A DNA stretch of 64,000 bases from the NCBI RefSeq assembly GCF_008035925.1, contig NZ_CP036264.1, forward strand, positions 4,586,402-4,650,401. The letters run 5' to 3'. The notes beneath the pieces are model-generated. The model was not told the DNA's origin and searched no databases. It worked only from the letters and a program-made list of their open reading frames with translations. Shown one piece after another: positions 34,388 through 44,097 of the stretch. Within the stretch, counting starts at the first letter, position 1; the number at the start of each line of letters is the position of its first letter. Position numbers and translations under genes: made by a program. This stretch comes from Stieleria maiorica. GTDB lineage: Bacteria; Planctomycetota; Planctomycetia; Pirellulales; Pirellulaceae.

Positions 34388-34627
34388 ATGTCAACGCAAT
34401 GGTTTTATATGGCGAGCGGTTGGATCCGTAAGGCTCGACGTATCGGCCCCATCTCCGAAGCCGACCTGTTGAATCGAATTGACAAAGGTCAGATTGATCC
34501 CGGAACACTTGTCCAGAGCAGCAAGACACGCAACAAGTGGATCCCGATGAACAAAGTCGGACCCGCGATGGAGCGTTGGCGACGCAGCCATCCGGAAGAG
34601 TCAGACAAAAAAACGGCTCGGCAATGA
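34388..34627 (+). CDS. GYF_2-like small protein
   Basis: A 79-residue protein starting at the ATG at 34388; the longer frame upstream to 34109 is not protein-like. The pattern W-[FY]-Y...GPIS...L...I..G.I...TLV.....W.P matches the GYF_2 domain ('QWFYMASGWIRKARRIGPIS', 'DLLNRIDKGQIDPGTLVQSS', 'KWIPMNKVGP'). This domain usually sits at the end of membrane or kinase proteins and is thought to bind proline-rich peptides; a free-standing one could act as an adaptor. No signal or membrane helix. A weak sigma-54-like promoter lies upstream. Confidence 0.7.
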   Translation: MSTQWFYMASGWIRKARRIGPISEADLLNRIDKGQIDPGTLVQSSKTRNKWIPMNKVGPAMERWRRSHPEESDKKTARQ

Positions 34628-34786
34628 CCAGGGGATGCCGAACGCAACGCGTTGTGGCGTGACGCGAGGATTCGATCCGCGCCGACCGGATCATAACCGC
34701 TTGCAGACACGGCGGGCTAAGATCGATCAACCGCTGGCCAGTTCCGCTACCATATTGGGGTCCAGCAAATTGCTCTCGTCGTTTAC

Positions 34787-36682
34787 TTGATCCCAGATAC
34801 TTCGTCCCAGAGTGACAGTCGTTTGGCCGGTCGTCCCCAACCCGCAGACTATGCCGCCATTGGCGTCGGCCCCGTGTTGATCTTCTTGATGATCAGCAGC
34901 CTTGCAAACTTCTTTGTCTCGCTGTTCTATGACGGTCATTTTTCGGATCGAATCTACTACCTGATCCTGATGTACACGATGGGATCGGTCGCACTGGCCC
35001 GCCTGGTGATCGAAGAAGACCGAGCGTATTCGGCAGGCTACGCGATCGCACTTGGCGCCGCGATGGTGTTTGTCATGAGCGGCTTCACCGGTTCGGTTTT
35101 TTTTACGCTCGGGCTGGTCCTGCTGATCGGTTATCTCGCCGACCGGATCGTGCACGATTGCACCGTCATTGATGAATCGGTCGATGCCAGCGGAGAAGGG
35201 TTGATCGATCGTGGTTTGGACGAAGCAAGCGGATTGTCACGACGTGTCCGCGACAATACAGATTCCGACGACGCCCCTGTGTCCGAGAAGGAAAGACGGC
35301 GCCGGAAATCGCACCAACCCGGAAGGACGGTGTTTCTGTTGGCGCTCGCTGCATTGCCCCTGTTCGGACTCGGTCAATTCATGCTGCAGGACCGCCCCCA
35401 AGTCTGGGCAAGGGCGCAGCTGATGCTGGGGCTGTACCTGTTCTCCAGCCTTTCGCTGCTCGTGACCACCAGCTTCCTGAATCTCCGTCGCTATCTCCGT
35501 CAACGTGACGTCGATATGCCGGGCGATGTCACCGTTGCTTGGTTGGCCGGCGGCGTTGCCCTGATCGCCGCACTGTTGATGCTCGCATTCCTCGCCCCGG
35601 TGCCGGGAGCCGCGATTGCGAATCTGCCCGTGCCAAAGTTCCTGAAAACAGACCCCAAGACCGCCAGCAGCGCCGGTTGGGGGAAAGAAGCAGCGGAGAA
35701 GTCGCAGAGTGACGCCGACGCCGAAACCAGCCGCGATCCGTCTCCACAGGGAAAGGACCAAAAGGGGGCCGGAGTCAATCAGAATCGACCCAGCGGAGAG
35801 CCGGCAGGCGAGCAATCCGGCCAACAGCAATCCGGCCAACAGCAATCCGGCCAACAGCAATCCGGCCAACAGCAATCCGGCCAGCAACAATCACCCGATC
35901 AAGACACGCAATCCCAATCGAGTGAATCGTCCAAAGGCGACCAACGCACGATTGAAGGTGACGAAACGATTTCGGGTGAACGCTACGAATCGTCAGCGGA
36001 TCGTCAGGGACGCGAGGACGAATCACGGCGCGATGATCAACCCGAATCGGCGGACGACGCGGCATCTGCCGACAACGCGGAAACTTCCGATGCGTCCGAC
36101 AGTTCTAGTTCTTCATCCAGCAGTTCGATTCCTTCGCTGCCGAATGTTCTGCCCGCGATCGGCGGTCTGCTTCGGTTGTTTCTGATCCTCGGGCTTCTCG
36201 CGATCATTGCGTTTTATCTGTATCAAATGCGCGAGCGTCTGGCGCTGTGGTGGCAATCACTCTTCGGACCTCGGGCCGACGATCCGATCGCCGATGACTC
36301 GCGGGGGTTGGCGGGGCTTGATGGAGTGCCGCTGAGACCGTTTTCATCGTTTCGCAATCCGATCGGGCACGAAAAGGATCCGCGTCGTGTGGTGGTGATC
36401 ACCTGCCAAGCGTTCGAGGCTTGGGCGCGCGAGCGCGGCTTTCAACGCAATCGCGACGAAACGTTCTCTGAGTTTGGATTGCGGATCAGGCGAGCCACAA
36501 AGCAGCGTCATGACGCCCTGGAGTTGTTCGGAAGGATTGACGGCGCGACGATCCGTTTAGCATCGGCTTACGATCGGATCGTTTATGGACGCGGCATGGC
36601 CCGTCAAAGCGATCTCGATGCAGCCGACGCGATTTGGAAACACATGACCCACGTCCCGTCCCGCGATCCGGCAGGCGTGTGA
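34787..36682 (+). CDS. Membrane protein with Gln/Ser-rich linker and DUF4129-like C-terminus
   Basis: A 631-residue protein, TTG start at 34787. Four to five helices lie in the N-terminal third (about 22-130), two more pairs at 180-290, then a long disordered linker (about 295-450) containing five copies of SGQQQ and a poly-Ser run. One helix follows (about 460-482), then a cytoplasmic domain ('DPRRVVVITCQAFEAWARERGFQRNRDETFSEFGLRI') like DUF4129, which in other bacteria ends transglutaminase-type membrane proteins of MoxR/DUF58 clusters. It begins the rightward gene group that continues with a lipoprotein and an ABC ATPase (216-bp gap). Confidence 0.75.
   Translation: MIPDTSSQSDSRLAGRPQPADYAAIGVGPVLIFLMISSLANFFVSLFYDGHFSDRIYYLILMYTMGSVALARLVIEEDRAYSAGYAIALGAAMVFVMSGFTGSVFFTLGLVLLIGYLADRIVHDCTVIDESVDASGEGLIDRGLDEASGLSRRVRDNTDSDDAPVSEKERRRRKSHQPGRTVFLLALAALPLFGLGQFMLQDRPQVWARAQLMLGLYLFSSLSLLVTTSFLNLRRYLRQRDVDMPGDVTVAWLAGGVALIAALLMLAFLAPVPGAAIANLPVPKFLKTDPKTASSAGWGKEAAEKSQSDADAETSRDPSPQGKDQKGAGVNQNRPSGEPAGEQSGQQQSGQQQSGQQQSGQQQSGQQQSPDQDTQSQSSESSKGDQRTIEGDETISGERYESSADRQGREDESRRDDQPESADDAASADNAETSDASDSSSSSSSSSIPSLPNVLPAIGGLLRLFLILGLLAIIAFYLYQMRERLALWWQSLFGPRADDPIADDSRGLAGLDGVPLRPFSSFRNPIGHEKDPRRVVVITCQAFEAWARERGFQRNRDETFSEFGLRIRRATKQRHDALELFGRIDGATIRLASAYDRIVYGRGMARQSDLDAADAIWKHMTHVPSRDPAGV
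35813..35887 (+). repeat. Five-copy 15-bp coding repeat (SGQQQ)
   Basis: Five tandem 15-bp units of CAATCCGGCCAACAG, almost identical at the DNA level, in frame within the linker of the DUF4129-like gene. Near-perfect DNA identity implies recent slippage or expansion, so copy number probably differs between strains. Confidence 0.9.
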
Positions 36683-36898
36683 GCACGACCGTGGGTGGGG
36701 CTTCCCGGTTGTCAAGCCATCGCCCCAAGCGAAACCGTTCCTCCAAACAGAAAGTCTTTCTCCTTCGATCGACGTGCGCCACGTAATCTCCGCATTGGGA
36801 ATCCTCGCCGGGGCACCGATCGCGTACACTAGCGTCGGTTCGGACGGGGGCATTCCCCGATACGTTTACTCAATCACTTTCCCACGTCGATTTTCCGA

Positions 36899-39319
36899 AT
36901 GCCGCGTTCTGCGTTTTTGCTACTGGCCCTGTTGACCGTTCCGTTGATCGTCGGTTGTGAAGGGTGCACGCCGGCAGCGCCGACCGACCCGGATGCTGCC
37001 GAAGGTGAAAAGGCTCCCGAGGAGGCCTATTCGACCAAGCCCCCGATCGTGTTCCCCTCCGATCAAAGCGAATCGATCGGGACGGTCAAACCCGGGCACT
37101 GGATGACGGCCGAGCAATCGATCCGTAGCAACAAGGCGGACACACGCGGAGAATTGACCAGCCGATCGGAGGTGATTCTGCGAGACGTGAATATGGAAAA
37201 AACGGGAACGATTCGAAGTCTCGACTCGATCCGTCCGGTGGTGCTGCCCAAAGGCCAGATGCGGGGATTTGATTTCCGTTTCCGCTGCCCGATCCCAAAT
37301 TCGATTGAGATCCGTCGTATCAATCTGGCCAGCCAACTCGTCCCGCGTAGCGGCGGTGTCTTGGATACCGGTGGTCAGCCGTTCAACGTGATGCGGGGCA
37401 GCGAGTACTTTTTTGTCGTCTTGAGCCAGCGACCGGAACGCTTCACACGTCTGCAAACGGCCAACTGGACCCGGTCGTTCGAATCCGAGATTCAGGATCC
37501 CACCGGACACGGGAACTACCGTGTTGTCGTTCCCGATGCCAGCGACTTGCTACCGCTGCCCGAAACAATGTTAGATCTGACCAGCACCGCCGTGGTTTTC
37601 TGGGATGACTTGTCCGAGGACGCATTGACGCCGCAGCAACAAACGGCACTTGCCGATTGGATTCGATTCGGCGGGCGGTTGATCGTCAACGGACCGGCGG
37701 CCAGTGAGTCAATCGCCAACACGTCGCTGGCCGACGTCTTGCCGCTGGTGCCGACCAGCAATATCGAACTGTCCCCGGACGCGGCGGCGGAGCTGTTGAC
37801 CCGGAACTCCGTCGCGACCGATCGATCGCTGGAAAAACAAGTCGAACTGATTCGATCGGAAAGCAGCCACATTGCGATCGACGGGCGATTGAATCCCGAC
37901 GCGACCGCCGTGATCGACACCGCGTCATTGGTCCTGTCGCGGCGGATCGGACGCGGCATCGTCGTCCAGCCACGATTCGATTTGACCGACAATTGGGTCG
38001 AGGCTTGGGATTCATACGATAGCTTTGTCAACAGTGTGATTCTGAATCGCCCGCCGCGCGAATACGTCGCTCCGGACCACGGTGACGTCAGCCAACAAGA
38101 GTTGGCAGAGCAGGGCTACAATGCGAACGATTTACGACTGTTTTTTCAAGGCACATCGCTGCGATCCGATGCCGCGGTCAATACCGGGTTTCGTATCGCG
38201 ACGCGCGACAGCCTGCTGGCCCGGAGCGATGACGAGGCGCAAAAGAGCAACAGCCCCTTTGACCGGTTTTCACGAGTCGATGCGGTCACGGGGATTTCCG
38301 CTTGGAACGACACCAGCGATGCGAACAAGATGTTGCAAGAACAATTGACTCGCGAAGCAGGCATCGAAATCCCAGGCTCTTCGTTGGTGATTCGCTCGCT
38401 GGCGATTTATTTGATCGTGTTGGTGCCGCTGAACTATCTCGTGTTTCGCCTGATGAACCGGCTGGAATACGCATGGTTCGCGGTTCCGTTGATCGCGGTG
38501 ATCGGCGCGATCTTCGCCGCCCGACAGGCGCGTTTGGACATCGGGTTTGCACGCAGCACCACCGAACTGTCGATTCTGGAAGGGCACGCGGGGTATCCGC
38601 GGGCACACCTGACTCGCATGATCGGGATCTACAATTCGCTTTCCAGCCGTTACGAATTGCAGTTCCGCACGGTCGACGGCATCGCCGCGCCACTGGACGC
38701 CGAACCGGATCCGAACACGTCGATCGAGCCGGTCATCCGCACCTCGTTCGAAGAAGGTCCCTCACTGGCCGATTTTGCCGTCAACAGCAACCGAATGCGG
38801 TACGTCCATGCCGAACAGATGGTCGATCTAGGCGGCGTGATCCAGTTCGATGGCGATCGCACGCTCACCAGCGATGCAGATGTCGAGTTCATGGACGCCT
38901 TCTTAATCCGAAAGAACGACGACGGCCAGACCGAAGTCGCCGTCGTGGGGACACTCGTTCGCGATCAGACCAAGACGGTTGAGTTTCGCAAGTCCGATCG
39001 CGTCACCATCGCCGACGATTTACCGATGCACAGCGACGATCTGATCGCTCGTCTGGCTCGGTCCGAAGTGATCCCCAACGGGACAAGTCGCCTGGTCGCG
39101 CGGATCGACGGTTCTCTACCGGGCATGGAGATTTCGCCGACGGCAAGTCAACAATCGGCGCAGACCATCGTCATCATGCACCTCCATCATGCCGATCTTC
39201 GCGAACCGGTTGCCGACAAAAACCTCGTCAGCGACTTCCGCCGGGTGAACCGCAGCGATTCGACAGACAGCGATTCGACAGACAGCACGACGCCGCAGAC
39301 AGAGACCACAGCCCAATGA
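36899..39319 (+). CDS. Large lipoprotein with GATase1-like region and two membrane helices
   Basis: An 806-residue protein. The lipobox is at residues 17-20 (I-V-G-C, after 'LLALLTVPL'), so the N-terminus should be lipidated. The soluble part contains 'TAVVFWDDLSEDALTPQQQTALADWIRFGGRLIVNGP', a motif of class-I glutamine-amidotransferase-like folds found in membrane proteins that travel with ABC transporters and in GldG relatives. Two helices lie at about 498-552 ('SLAIYLIVLVPLNYLVF', 'WFAVPLIAVIGAIFAA'), with a beta-rich C-terminus. Its stop overlaps the ABC ATPase start (ATGA), so the pair is coupled and likely one complex. The function is not established. Confidence 0.78.
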   Translation: MPRSAFLLLALLTVPLIVGCEGCTPAAPTDPDAAEGEKAPEEAYSTKPPIVFPSDQSESIGTVKPGHWMTAEQSIRSNKADTRGELTSRSEVILRDVNMEKTGTIRSLDSIRPVVLPKGQMRGFDFRFRCPIPNSIEIRRINLASQLVPRSGGVLDTGGQPFNVMRGSEYFFVVLSQRPERFTRLQTANWTRSFESEIQDPTGHGNYRVVVPDASDLLPLPETMLDLTSTAVVFWDDLSEDALTPQQQTALADWIRFGGRLIVNGPAASESIANTSLADVLPLVPTSNIELSPDAAAELLTRNSVATDRSLEKQVELIRSESSHIAIDGRLNPDATAVIDTASLVLSRRIGRGIVVQPRFDLTDNWVEAWDSYDSFVNSVILNRPPREYVAPDHGDVSQQELAEQGYNANDLRLFFQGTSLRSDAAVNTGFRIATRDSLLARSDDEAQKSNSPFDRFSRVDAVTGISAWNDTSDANKMLQEQLTREAGIEIPGSSLVIRSLAIYLIVLVPLNYLVFRLMNRLEYAWFAVPLIAVIGAIFAARQARLDIGFARSTTELSILEGHAGYPRAHLTRMIGIYNSLSSRYELQFRTVDGIAAPLDAEPDPNTSIEPVIRTSFEEGPSLADFAVNSNRMRYVHAEQMVDLGGVIQFDGDRTLTSDADVEFMDAFLIRKNDDGQTEVAVVGTLVRDQTKTVEFRKSDRVTIADDLPMHSDDLIARLARSEVIPNGTSRLVARIDGSLPGMEISPTASQQSAQTIVIMHLHHADLREPVADKNLVSDFRRVNRSDSTDSDSTDSTTPQTETTAQ

Positions 39320-40242
39320 TCACGTTGACCGGATTCGGAAAGGATTACGGAGAGTTCACGGCGGTGCAGGAATTGAACCTGCACATCGAAGCCGGGGAAA
39401 CGTTCGGTTTCATCGGTCCCAACGGGGCCGGCAAGAGCACCACGATCCGTTTTCTGGCCACACTGCTGCGGGCCACTCGAGGCCGGGGCGAAGTCGCCGG
39501 ATGTGACGTGATGGCCGATCCGGTCGGCGTGCGTCAGGCGGTCGGCTACATGCCCGATAACTTCGGTGTTTACGACGGAATGCGGGTCTGGGAGTTTTTG
39601 GATTTCTTTGCCGTCGCCTACCGTATCGGCCGCAAAGACCGAAAACAGATCATCGACAACGTGCTGGAGCTGTTGGATCTGACGCACAAACGTGACGATT
39701 TCGTCAACGGACTCTCGCGTGGAATGAAGCAACGACTGTGTCTGGCAAAGACCTTGGTGCATGACCCGCCGGTGTTGATCTTGGATGAACCCGCCAGCGG
39801 TCTGGATCCGCGGGCTCGGGTGGAGGTGAAAGAGCTGCTGAAGGAATTGCGACGGATGGGCAAAACGATTCTGATCAGCAGCCATATCCTGACCGAACTG
39901 GCCGATTGCTGCACGTCGATCGGAATCATCGAACGCGGACAGTTGTTGATGAGTGGCCCCATCGGAACCGTTTATCGCCAGATTCGACGCAACCGGCACG
40001 TCGAGATCCAATTCGTTGCCGGGAAAGAAGCCGGGATGTCGATTCTGCGCAGCAGCCCCGCGCTGCGATCGATCGAACAGGAACCGACCTGCATCGTCGC
40101 CGAACTGGAAACCGACGACGAGGGGTTGGCGACGTTGATGGAAACGATGATCGCCGAAGGCGTTCGGTTGCGTTCGTTCAACGATCGCGCCCCGACGCTG
40201 GAGGACGTCTTTATGACCGTGACCAAGGGTCTGGTGACGTGA
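39316..40242 (+). CDS. ABC transporter ATP-binding protein (ABC-2/GldA-like)
   Basis: A 308-residue ATPase: Walker A 'GPNGAGKST' (near residue 37), Q-loop region 'GYMPDNFGVYDGM', signature 'LSRGMKQRL', Walker B 'VLILDEPASGLD', H-loop 'SSH'. A C-terminal extension of about 90 residues is typical of GldA/NatA-type ATPases of ABC-2 exporters. No ABC-2 permease is encoded nearby; upstream is the coupled lipoprotein and downstream, overlapping by GTGA, a YfhO-like membrane protein. The transmembrane partner is therefore either one of these unusual neighbours or encoded elsewhere. Confidence 0.92.
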   Translation: MITLTGFGKDYGEFTAVQELNLHIEAGETFGFIGPNGAGKSTTIRFLATLLRATRGRGEVAGCDVMADPVGVRQAVGYMPDNFGVYDGMRVWEFLDFFAVAYRIGRKDRKQIIDNVLELLDLTHKRDDFVNGLSRGMKQRLCLAKTLVHDPPVLILDEPASGLDPRARVEVKELLKELRRMGKTILISSHILTELADCCTSIGIIERGQLLMSGPIGTVYRQIRRNRHVEIQFVAGKEAGMSILRSSPALRSIEQEPTCIVAELETDDEGLATLMETMIAEGVRLRSFNDRAPTLEDVFMTVTKGLVT

Positions 40243-42797
40243 TTCAACGATTGGCGACGGTCGCGTTTGTCGCAGCCGTCATTCTGGGATCGATCTGGCC
40301 GATGTTTCTGGGAGATCGTATTGCGTTTCGCGACGTCAATCATTTCTATTTGCCGCTGTATGATTACGTGTCCGAGCGGACAGCCGGCGAGTGGTTGCCG
40401 TTTTGGAATCCGCTCGATCACACCGGGCTGCCGTTGATCGGTGAAGCGTCCACCGCGGTCCTGTATCCCGTGCGATACGTGGTGTATTCACTGCCGCTGA
40501 CCAACGAGTGGTTGATGAATCTGTATCTGGTCGTGCACCTGATGCTTGCCTCGGCAGGGGCGGCATGGATGGCAAAGACGATCGGCTGCAGTCGTCTGGG
40601 GGCGGTGGTCGCGGCGATCGTCTATCCTCTGTCGGGAAGCGTTTTTGCGTTGAGTTGCAACCCGCCGTTTCTGGTCGGTGCCGCGTGGATCCCGCTCGCG
40701 CTGGGCGCTTGCTTGTCCGCCACCGCGATTCGCCGGCGGGTCGTGATCGCCGCAACAGCCCTGTCGATGATGGTGCTCGGCGGCGACCCACAATCAGCTT
40801 TGCACTGCGTGATCACGGTCGTTGCAATCGCACTGCTATCGACCCGGGGGCAGCTAAAACAGGCGAAGCGATCGGGCCACTCCTGGATGCGATGCGAGTG
40901 GTTCCGTTCGGTCATTGTCAGTTTCGTTGCCTGTGTCCTGGCAGTCGGCGTCAGTTCGATCCAAATCGCTGCTTCACTGGATTGGAGCCGACAAAGCGTG
41001 CGGGCTCCGGACGCGGGACCGCGCAGCGAGATTTACGATTTTTCTCTCGCTCCCTGGCACGCGATCGAAGTGCTTTCGCCTCGGCCGTTCGGCGATCTGT
41101 TTCCGGTCCACCGACGGGTCGCAAATCTGATTCCCGGCGAAGGTCGGATGTGGACGCCGTCGATTTATGCGGGACTGGTCGTTGGTTTTGCCCTGCTTTG
41201 TCGTCTGGTTCGACCACGGGAGTATTTCGCGGAACCCTGGTTTGCGGTCGCGCTGATTGGTCTGTTGATCTGTTTCGGGCATTTCGGCGTTGTCTGGTTT
41301 CTACAACAGATCCCCGGAGTGCTGCAGCACAGCGAGAGTGCGATCGGCGGCCCGTTTTGGATGCTTTGCAATTTGATCCCTGGCTACAGTTCGTTTCGAT
41401 ACCCGGTGAAATGGCTGCCCATCTTTGCGATCGCCGGTTCCATGGTTGCGGCCCAGTGGATCGCGACCGAACGAGATAGGATCGAAGGACGCGTCGCGAC
41501 CGCGCTGTTGGCAGCGTTTGTGATCGCGGTCGTTGGTGCACACCTGGCGATCGACCATTGGGCGCGTTGGTATCCGATCGCCCCGAACGAGCTTCCCATC
41601 GACGAGTATTGGGGCCGATTGGATGTCACGGGCGGATTGGTCATCGTCCGGAGGTCTTGTTTGTGGACCGTCGCGATCTTGCTGCCGTTGATCGGATTGC
41701 GATGGTTCGCCGTGCCCATTAGGGAACGATTTGGCGTCGCATCGTTGGCATGCGCCTGGGCGATCCTGATCGCGATCGACTCGGTCGCCGCCGCGTCGAC
41801 GTTATTGCCCACGGTGAACATCTCCCAAGAACGTCAATTATCGCACCAGGCAAGTCCGCCGCCGATTCCGAAGACGCGTGTGTTGCGGACGCAGCGCGGG
41901 ATGTGGCCACAGCGCTGGCGCCAATCCCACTCCGATGAGCGTGCCTTGGAGGTAGCTGCGAGCGAGCGGATGGCATGGTTCGGTCGCTGGCACTTGGTGC
42001 ATCGACAAGCGGTGTTCAACAGCATGGTCAGCATCAAGAGTCGCAGTTATCGCGAGTTTTGGTCGGCTTGCAATCAACATCTTGGCGACCTGGATTTCGA
42101 GCAGCGCCGAGTGTTTTGGCGCCAGATCCGGCAATGGCTGGCCATCGGCGCGGTGTCGCACGTCGACGGCAAAGCCTCAACGGCAGCCGGCGGGATGACG
42201 CTGGTCGCGGTGGACCGCAAAACGACCGAACCGGTGGACCGCGTTCGAGTATTCACTCGGTGGATGCCGGAAAAACCGCTGCGTGAGTTCATCGGCGAAT
42301 TCGGGCGGATTGATGAAGACAGTCTAGCCGACGGAAACAGGGACGGCGGCCGAGTCCCCCTGCCACACGTCGCGATCGCGCCACCGTCTGCGGATCCGGG
42401 GCGAACCGCGAGGGTCCGCCGGACGACCGAGGGAGCGATCGTGGTGGAATGCAACGCGACCTGTCTGCTGGAACGCTGTGTCTATCAGGACGGCAATTGG
42501 AACGCTCGATTGACGCCCCTGGATGGTGGTCCGTCGCGATCGCGGTCGGTTTTCCGCAGTAGCCACCTGAATCAGGCGGTGGCGGTCCCCGCCGGAAAAT
42601 GGATCGTTTCGTTTGAATATCGCCCCTGGTGGAAAAGGGCGGCGATTTTTGCGACCATTCTGTCAGCCATTCTGTTGGGGATTTTGGCTCGATTGCCGAA
42701 CCAATTCGTCAACCCAACGGTCCGGGGAATTGTGTTTTTCCTGATCCGCGGTAGGCTTCTGCGCTCGTTTCGCCCATCGAACCGCAATCATCAATAA
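40239..42797 (+). CDS. YfhO-like polytopic membrane protein
   Basis: An 852-residue protein starting at a GTG at 40239 that overlaps the ABC ATPase stop (GTGA); the frame is open further upstream but inside the ATPase gene. '[42 protein letters not shown]' is the extracytoplasmic loop typical of YfhO/GT-C-like proteins, after TM1. About 10-12 helices follow to residue 530, then a periplasmic beta-rich domain (about 545-810) and a final helix. YfhO members help transfer sugars to lipid-linked or wall polymers. Pairing with an ABC ATPase is suggestive of export of a glycosylated product, but this is inference. Confidence 0.78.
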   Translation: MIQRLATVAFVAAVILGSIWPMFLGDRIAFRDVNHFYLPLYDYVSERTAGEWLPFWNPLDHTGLPLIGEASTAVLYPVRYVVYSLPLTNEWLMNLYLVVHLMLASAGAAWMAKTIGCSRLGAVVAAIVYPLSGSVFALSCNPPFLVGAAWIPLALGACLSATAIRRRVVIAATALSMMVLGGDPQSALHCVITVVAIALLSTRGQLKQAKRSGHSWMRCEWFRSVIVSFVACVLAVGVSSIQIAASLDWSRQSVRAPDAGPRSEIYDFSLAPWHAIEVLSPRPFGDLFPVHRRVANLIPGEGRMWTPSIYAGLVVGFALLCRLVRPREYFAEPWFAVALIGLLICFGHFGVVWFLQQIPGVLQHSESAIGGPFWMLCNLIPGYSSFRYPVKWLPIFAIAGSMVAAQWIATERDRIEGRVATALLAAFVIAVVGAHLAIDHWARWYPIAPNELPIDEYWGRLDVTGGLVIVRRSCLWTVAILLPLIGLRWFAVPIRERFGVASLACAWAILIAIDSVAAASTLLPTVNISQERQLSHQASPPPIPKTRVLRTQRGMWPQRWRQSHSDERALEVAASERMAWFGRWHLVHRQAVFNSMVSIKSRSYREFWSACNQHLGDLDFEQRRVFWRQIRQWLAIGAVSHVDGKASTAAGGMTLVAVDRKTTEPVDRVRVFTRWMPEKPLREFIGEFGRIDEDSLADGNRDGGRVPLPHVAIAPPSADPGRTARVRRTTEGAIVVECNATCLLERCVYQDGNWNARLTPLDGGPSRSRSVFRSSHLNQAVAVPAGKWIVSFEYRPWWKRAAIFATILSAILLGILARLPNQFVNPTVRGIVFFLIRGRLLRSFRPSNRNHQ

Positions 42798-42811
42798 CCC
42801 AGGGACCCCCA

Positions 42812-43717
42812 ATGACCCAGCGTCGTGGATCTGATTTCGCCGGACTATCGGTCGCCATCATCACGCCCTTTGCCGACGGTGAGGTCGACTACGACCGGTT
42901 GAAACAACAAATCGAATTCCAAATCGAAGCGGGCGCACGCTGCATCGTTCCGGTCGGCACGACCGGCGAGTCTCCGACGTTGACTCACGACGAGCACGAG
43001 CGGGTGATCGCCGAAACCATCCAGTGCGTCGCCGGACGTGCCAAAGTGATGGCCGGCACGGGCAGCAATAGCACTGCCGAAGCACTGCGATTGACCAAGC
43101 GGGCCGCCAATGAAGGTGCCGATGCGACGCTGCAGGTCGCCCCCTATTACAACAAGCCGACCCAGGAGGGGATGTACCAGCACTTCAAAGCGGTCGCCGA
43201 GGCAGTCGACATTCCGGTTTGCGTCTACAACATCCCGGGGCGAACCGGAAAAGAGATCGAAGTCTCGACGATCCAGCGTCTGGCGGAACTGCCGGGAATC
43301 ACGATGGTCAAGGAAGCGACGGGGAAGCTGGATCAGTGCTCGGCAATCGTCGGGACCACCGACCTGACGGTACTGTCCGGTGACGACTCGCTGACGCTGC
43401 CGATGATGAGTGTCGGTGCCGAGGGCGTCGTCTCGGTCGTCGGCAACCTTGTCCCGGGCGACATGATCAAATTGGTCCAGGCCGCCGCCAGCGGTGATTT
43501 TGACCAGGCGCAAAAAATGCACCACCAATTGTTTGCCCTGTGCTCCAACATGTTGGGTCTGGCGACCAATCCGATCCCTGTCAAAGCGGCCATGCGAATG
43601 GTCGGACGCGACTCGGGTGAATTGAGACTGCCGATGACGCCGCTGGACGAAGTCGGCGAGCAGCAACTGCAACAAACCATTCTGGCATATGGTTTGGCCA
43701 GCGCAGCGGCAGTTTGA
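42812..43717 (+). CDS. dapA: 4-hydroxy-tetrahydrodipicolinate synthase
   Basis: A 301-residue DapA (TIM barrel, Schiff-base aldolase) that condenses pyruvate with aspartate semialdehyde at the lysine/diaminopimelate branch. Visible: '[10 protein letters not shown]' (substrate loop), '[15 protein letters not shown]' (catalytic Tyr), 'YNIPGRTG' and the Schiff-base Lys in 'MVKEATG'. Length is standard. It starts 14 bp after the YfhO-like gene, possibly cotranscribed. Planctomycetes may use DAP even with unusual walls. A perfect hairpin follows the stop by 65 bp. Confidence 0.95.
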   Translation: MTQRRGSDFAGLSVAIITPFADGEVDYDRLKQQIEFQIEAGARCIVPVGTTGESPTLTHDEHERVIAETIQCVAGRAKVMAGTGSNSTAEALRLTKRAANEGADATLQVAPYYNKPTQEGMYQHFKAVAEAVDIPVCVYNIPGRTGKEIEVSTIQRLAELPGITMVKEATGKLDQCSAIVGTTDLTVLSGDDSLTLPMMSVGAEGVVSVVGNLVPGDMIKLVQAAASGDFDQAQKMHHQLFALCSNMLGLATNPIPVKAAMRMVGRDSGELRLPMTPLDEVGEQQLQQTILAYGLASAAAV

Positions 43718-43735
43718 ACGAGCCGACATGTCAAC

Positions 43736-43759
43736 GTAGCGACGCTCGCCAAAGCGTGG
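43736..43759. repeat. GTAGCGAC hairpin repeat downstream of dapA
   Basis: Opens GTAGCGAC and forms ACGCT-CGCCAA-AGCGT. Opening and loop match the element at 1790-1813, whose stem is ACCTT/AAGGT; the two stem differences are matched by complementary changes on the other side. Confidence 0.75.
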
Positions 43760-43781
43760 TTCTTCTCCCCGTTTCCGGACT

Positions 43782-43803
43782 CCGCAGAATCTGGATTCTG
43801 CGG
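43782..43803. terminator. Perfect hairpin downstream of dapA
   Basis: CCGCAGAATC, 2 nt, GATTCTGCGG: 10-bp perfect arms, 65 bp after the dapA stop. No T-tract follows, so intrinsic termination is uncertain; it may be a cruciform-forming repeat. Confidence 0.5.
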
Positions 43804-43910
43804 TAGTGCAGAATTCAAACGAGATCATTCCGCGATGGATGGTCAATTCCCAGCAGCCATCGGGCGACGAAACACGAGTGACATCAGCCGATTCGCGCAA
43901 GCGTTCGGGC

Positions 43911-43981
43911 CCCAGTGTCGATGAGGGCCCAGCGTCGATGGAGGCCCCAGCGTCGATGGAGGCCCCAGCGTCGATGGAGGC
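43911..43981. repeat. Four-copy 18-bp tandem repeat
   Basis: Three identical copies of CCCAGCGTCGATGGAGGC preceded by a diverged 17-bp copy. Located between dapA and the convergent gspE, in DNA without a supported gene (43718-44097). Just before it, 43887-43913 shares GCCGATTCGCGCAAGCG plus TCGGGCCCC with 49746-49771. Confidence 0.88.
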
Positions 43982-44097
43982 CCGTAGGCTGGCGCCAAAC
44001 GGCTGATCCGAACAGGGTTTTGCGGAATCGAAAACGCCAAAATCCTACGAACGAAAACGCGGACGAATCGAACGATTTTGCCCAGCCTGGTTTGCAC

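Noticed and set aside
43806..44006. Small gene with 'EAPASMEAPASM' repeats
   Set aside because: The frame is produced by the 18-bp tandem repeat; no ribosome site or other protein feature.
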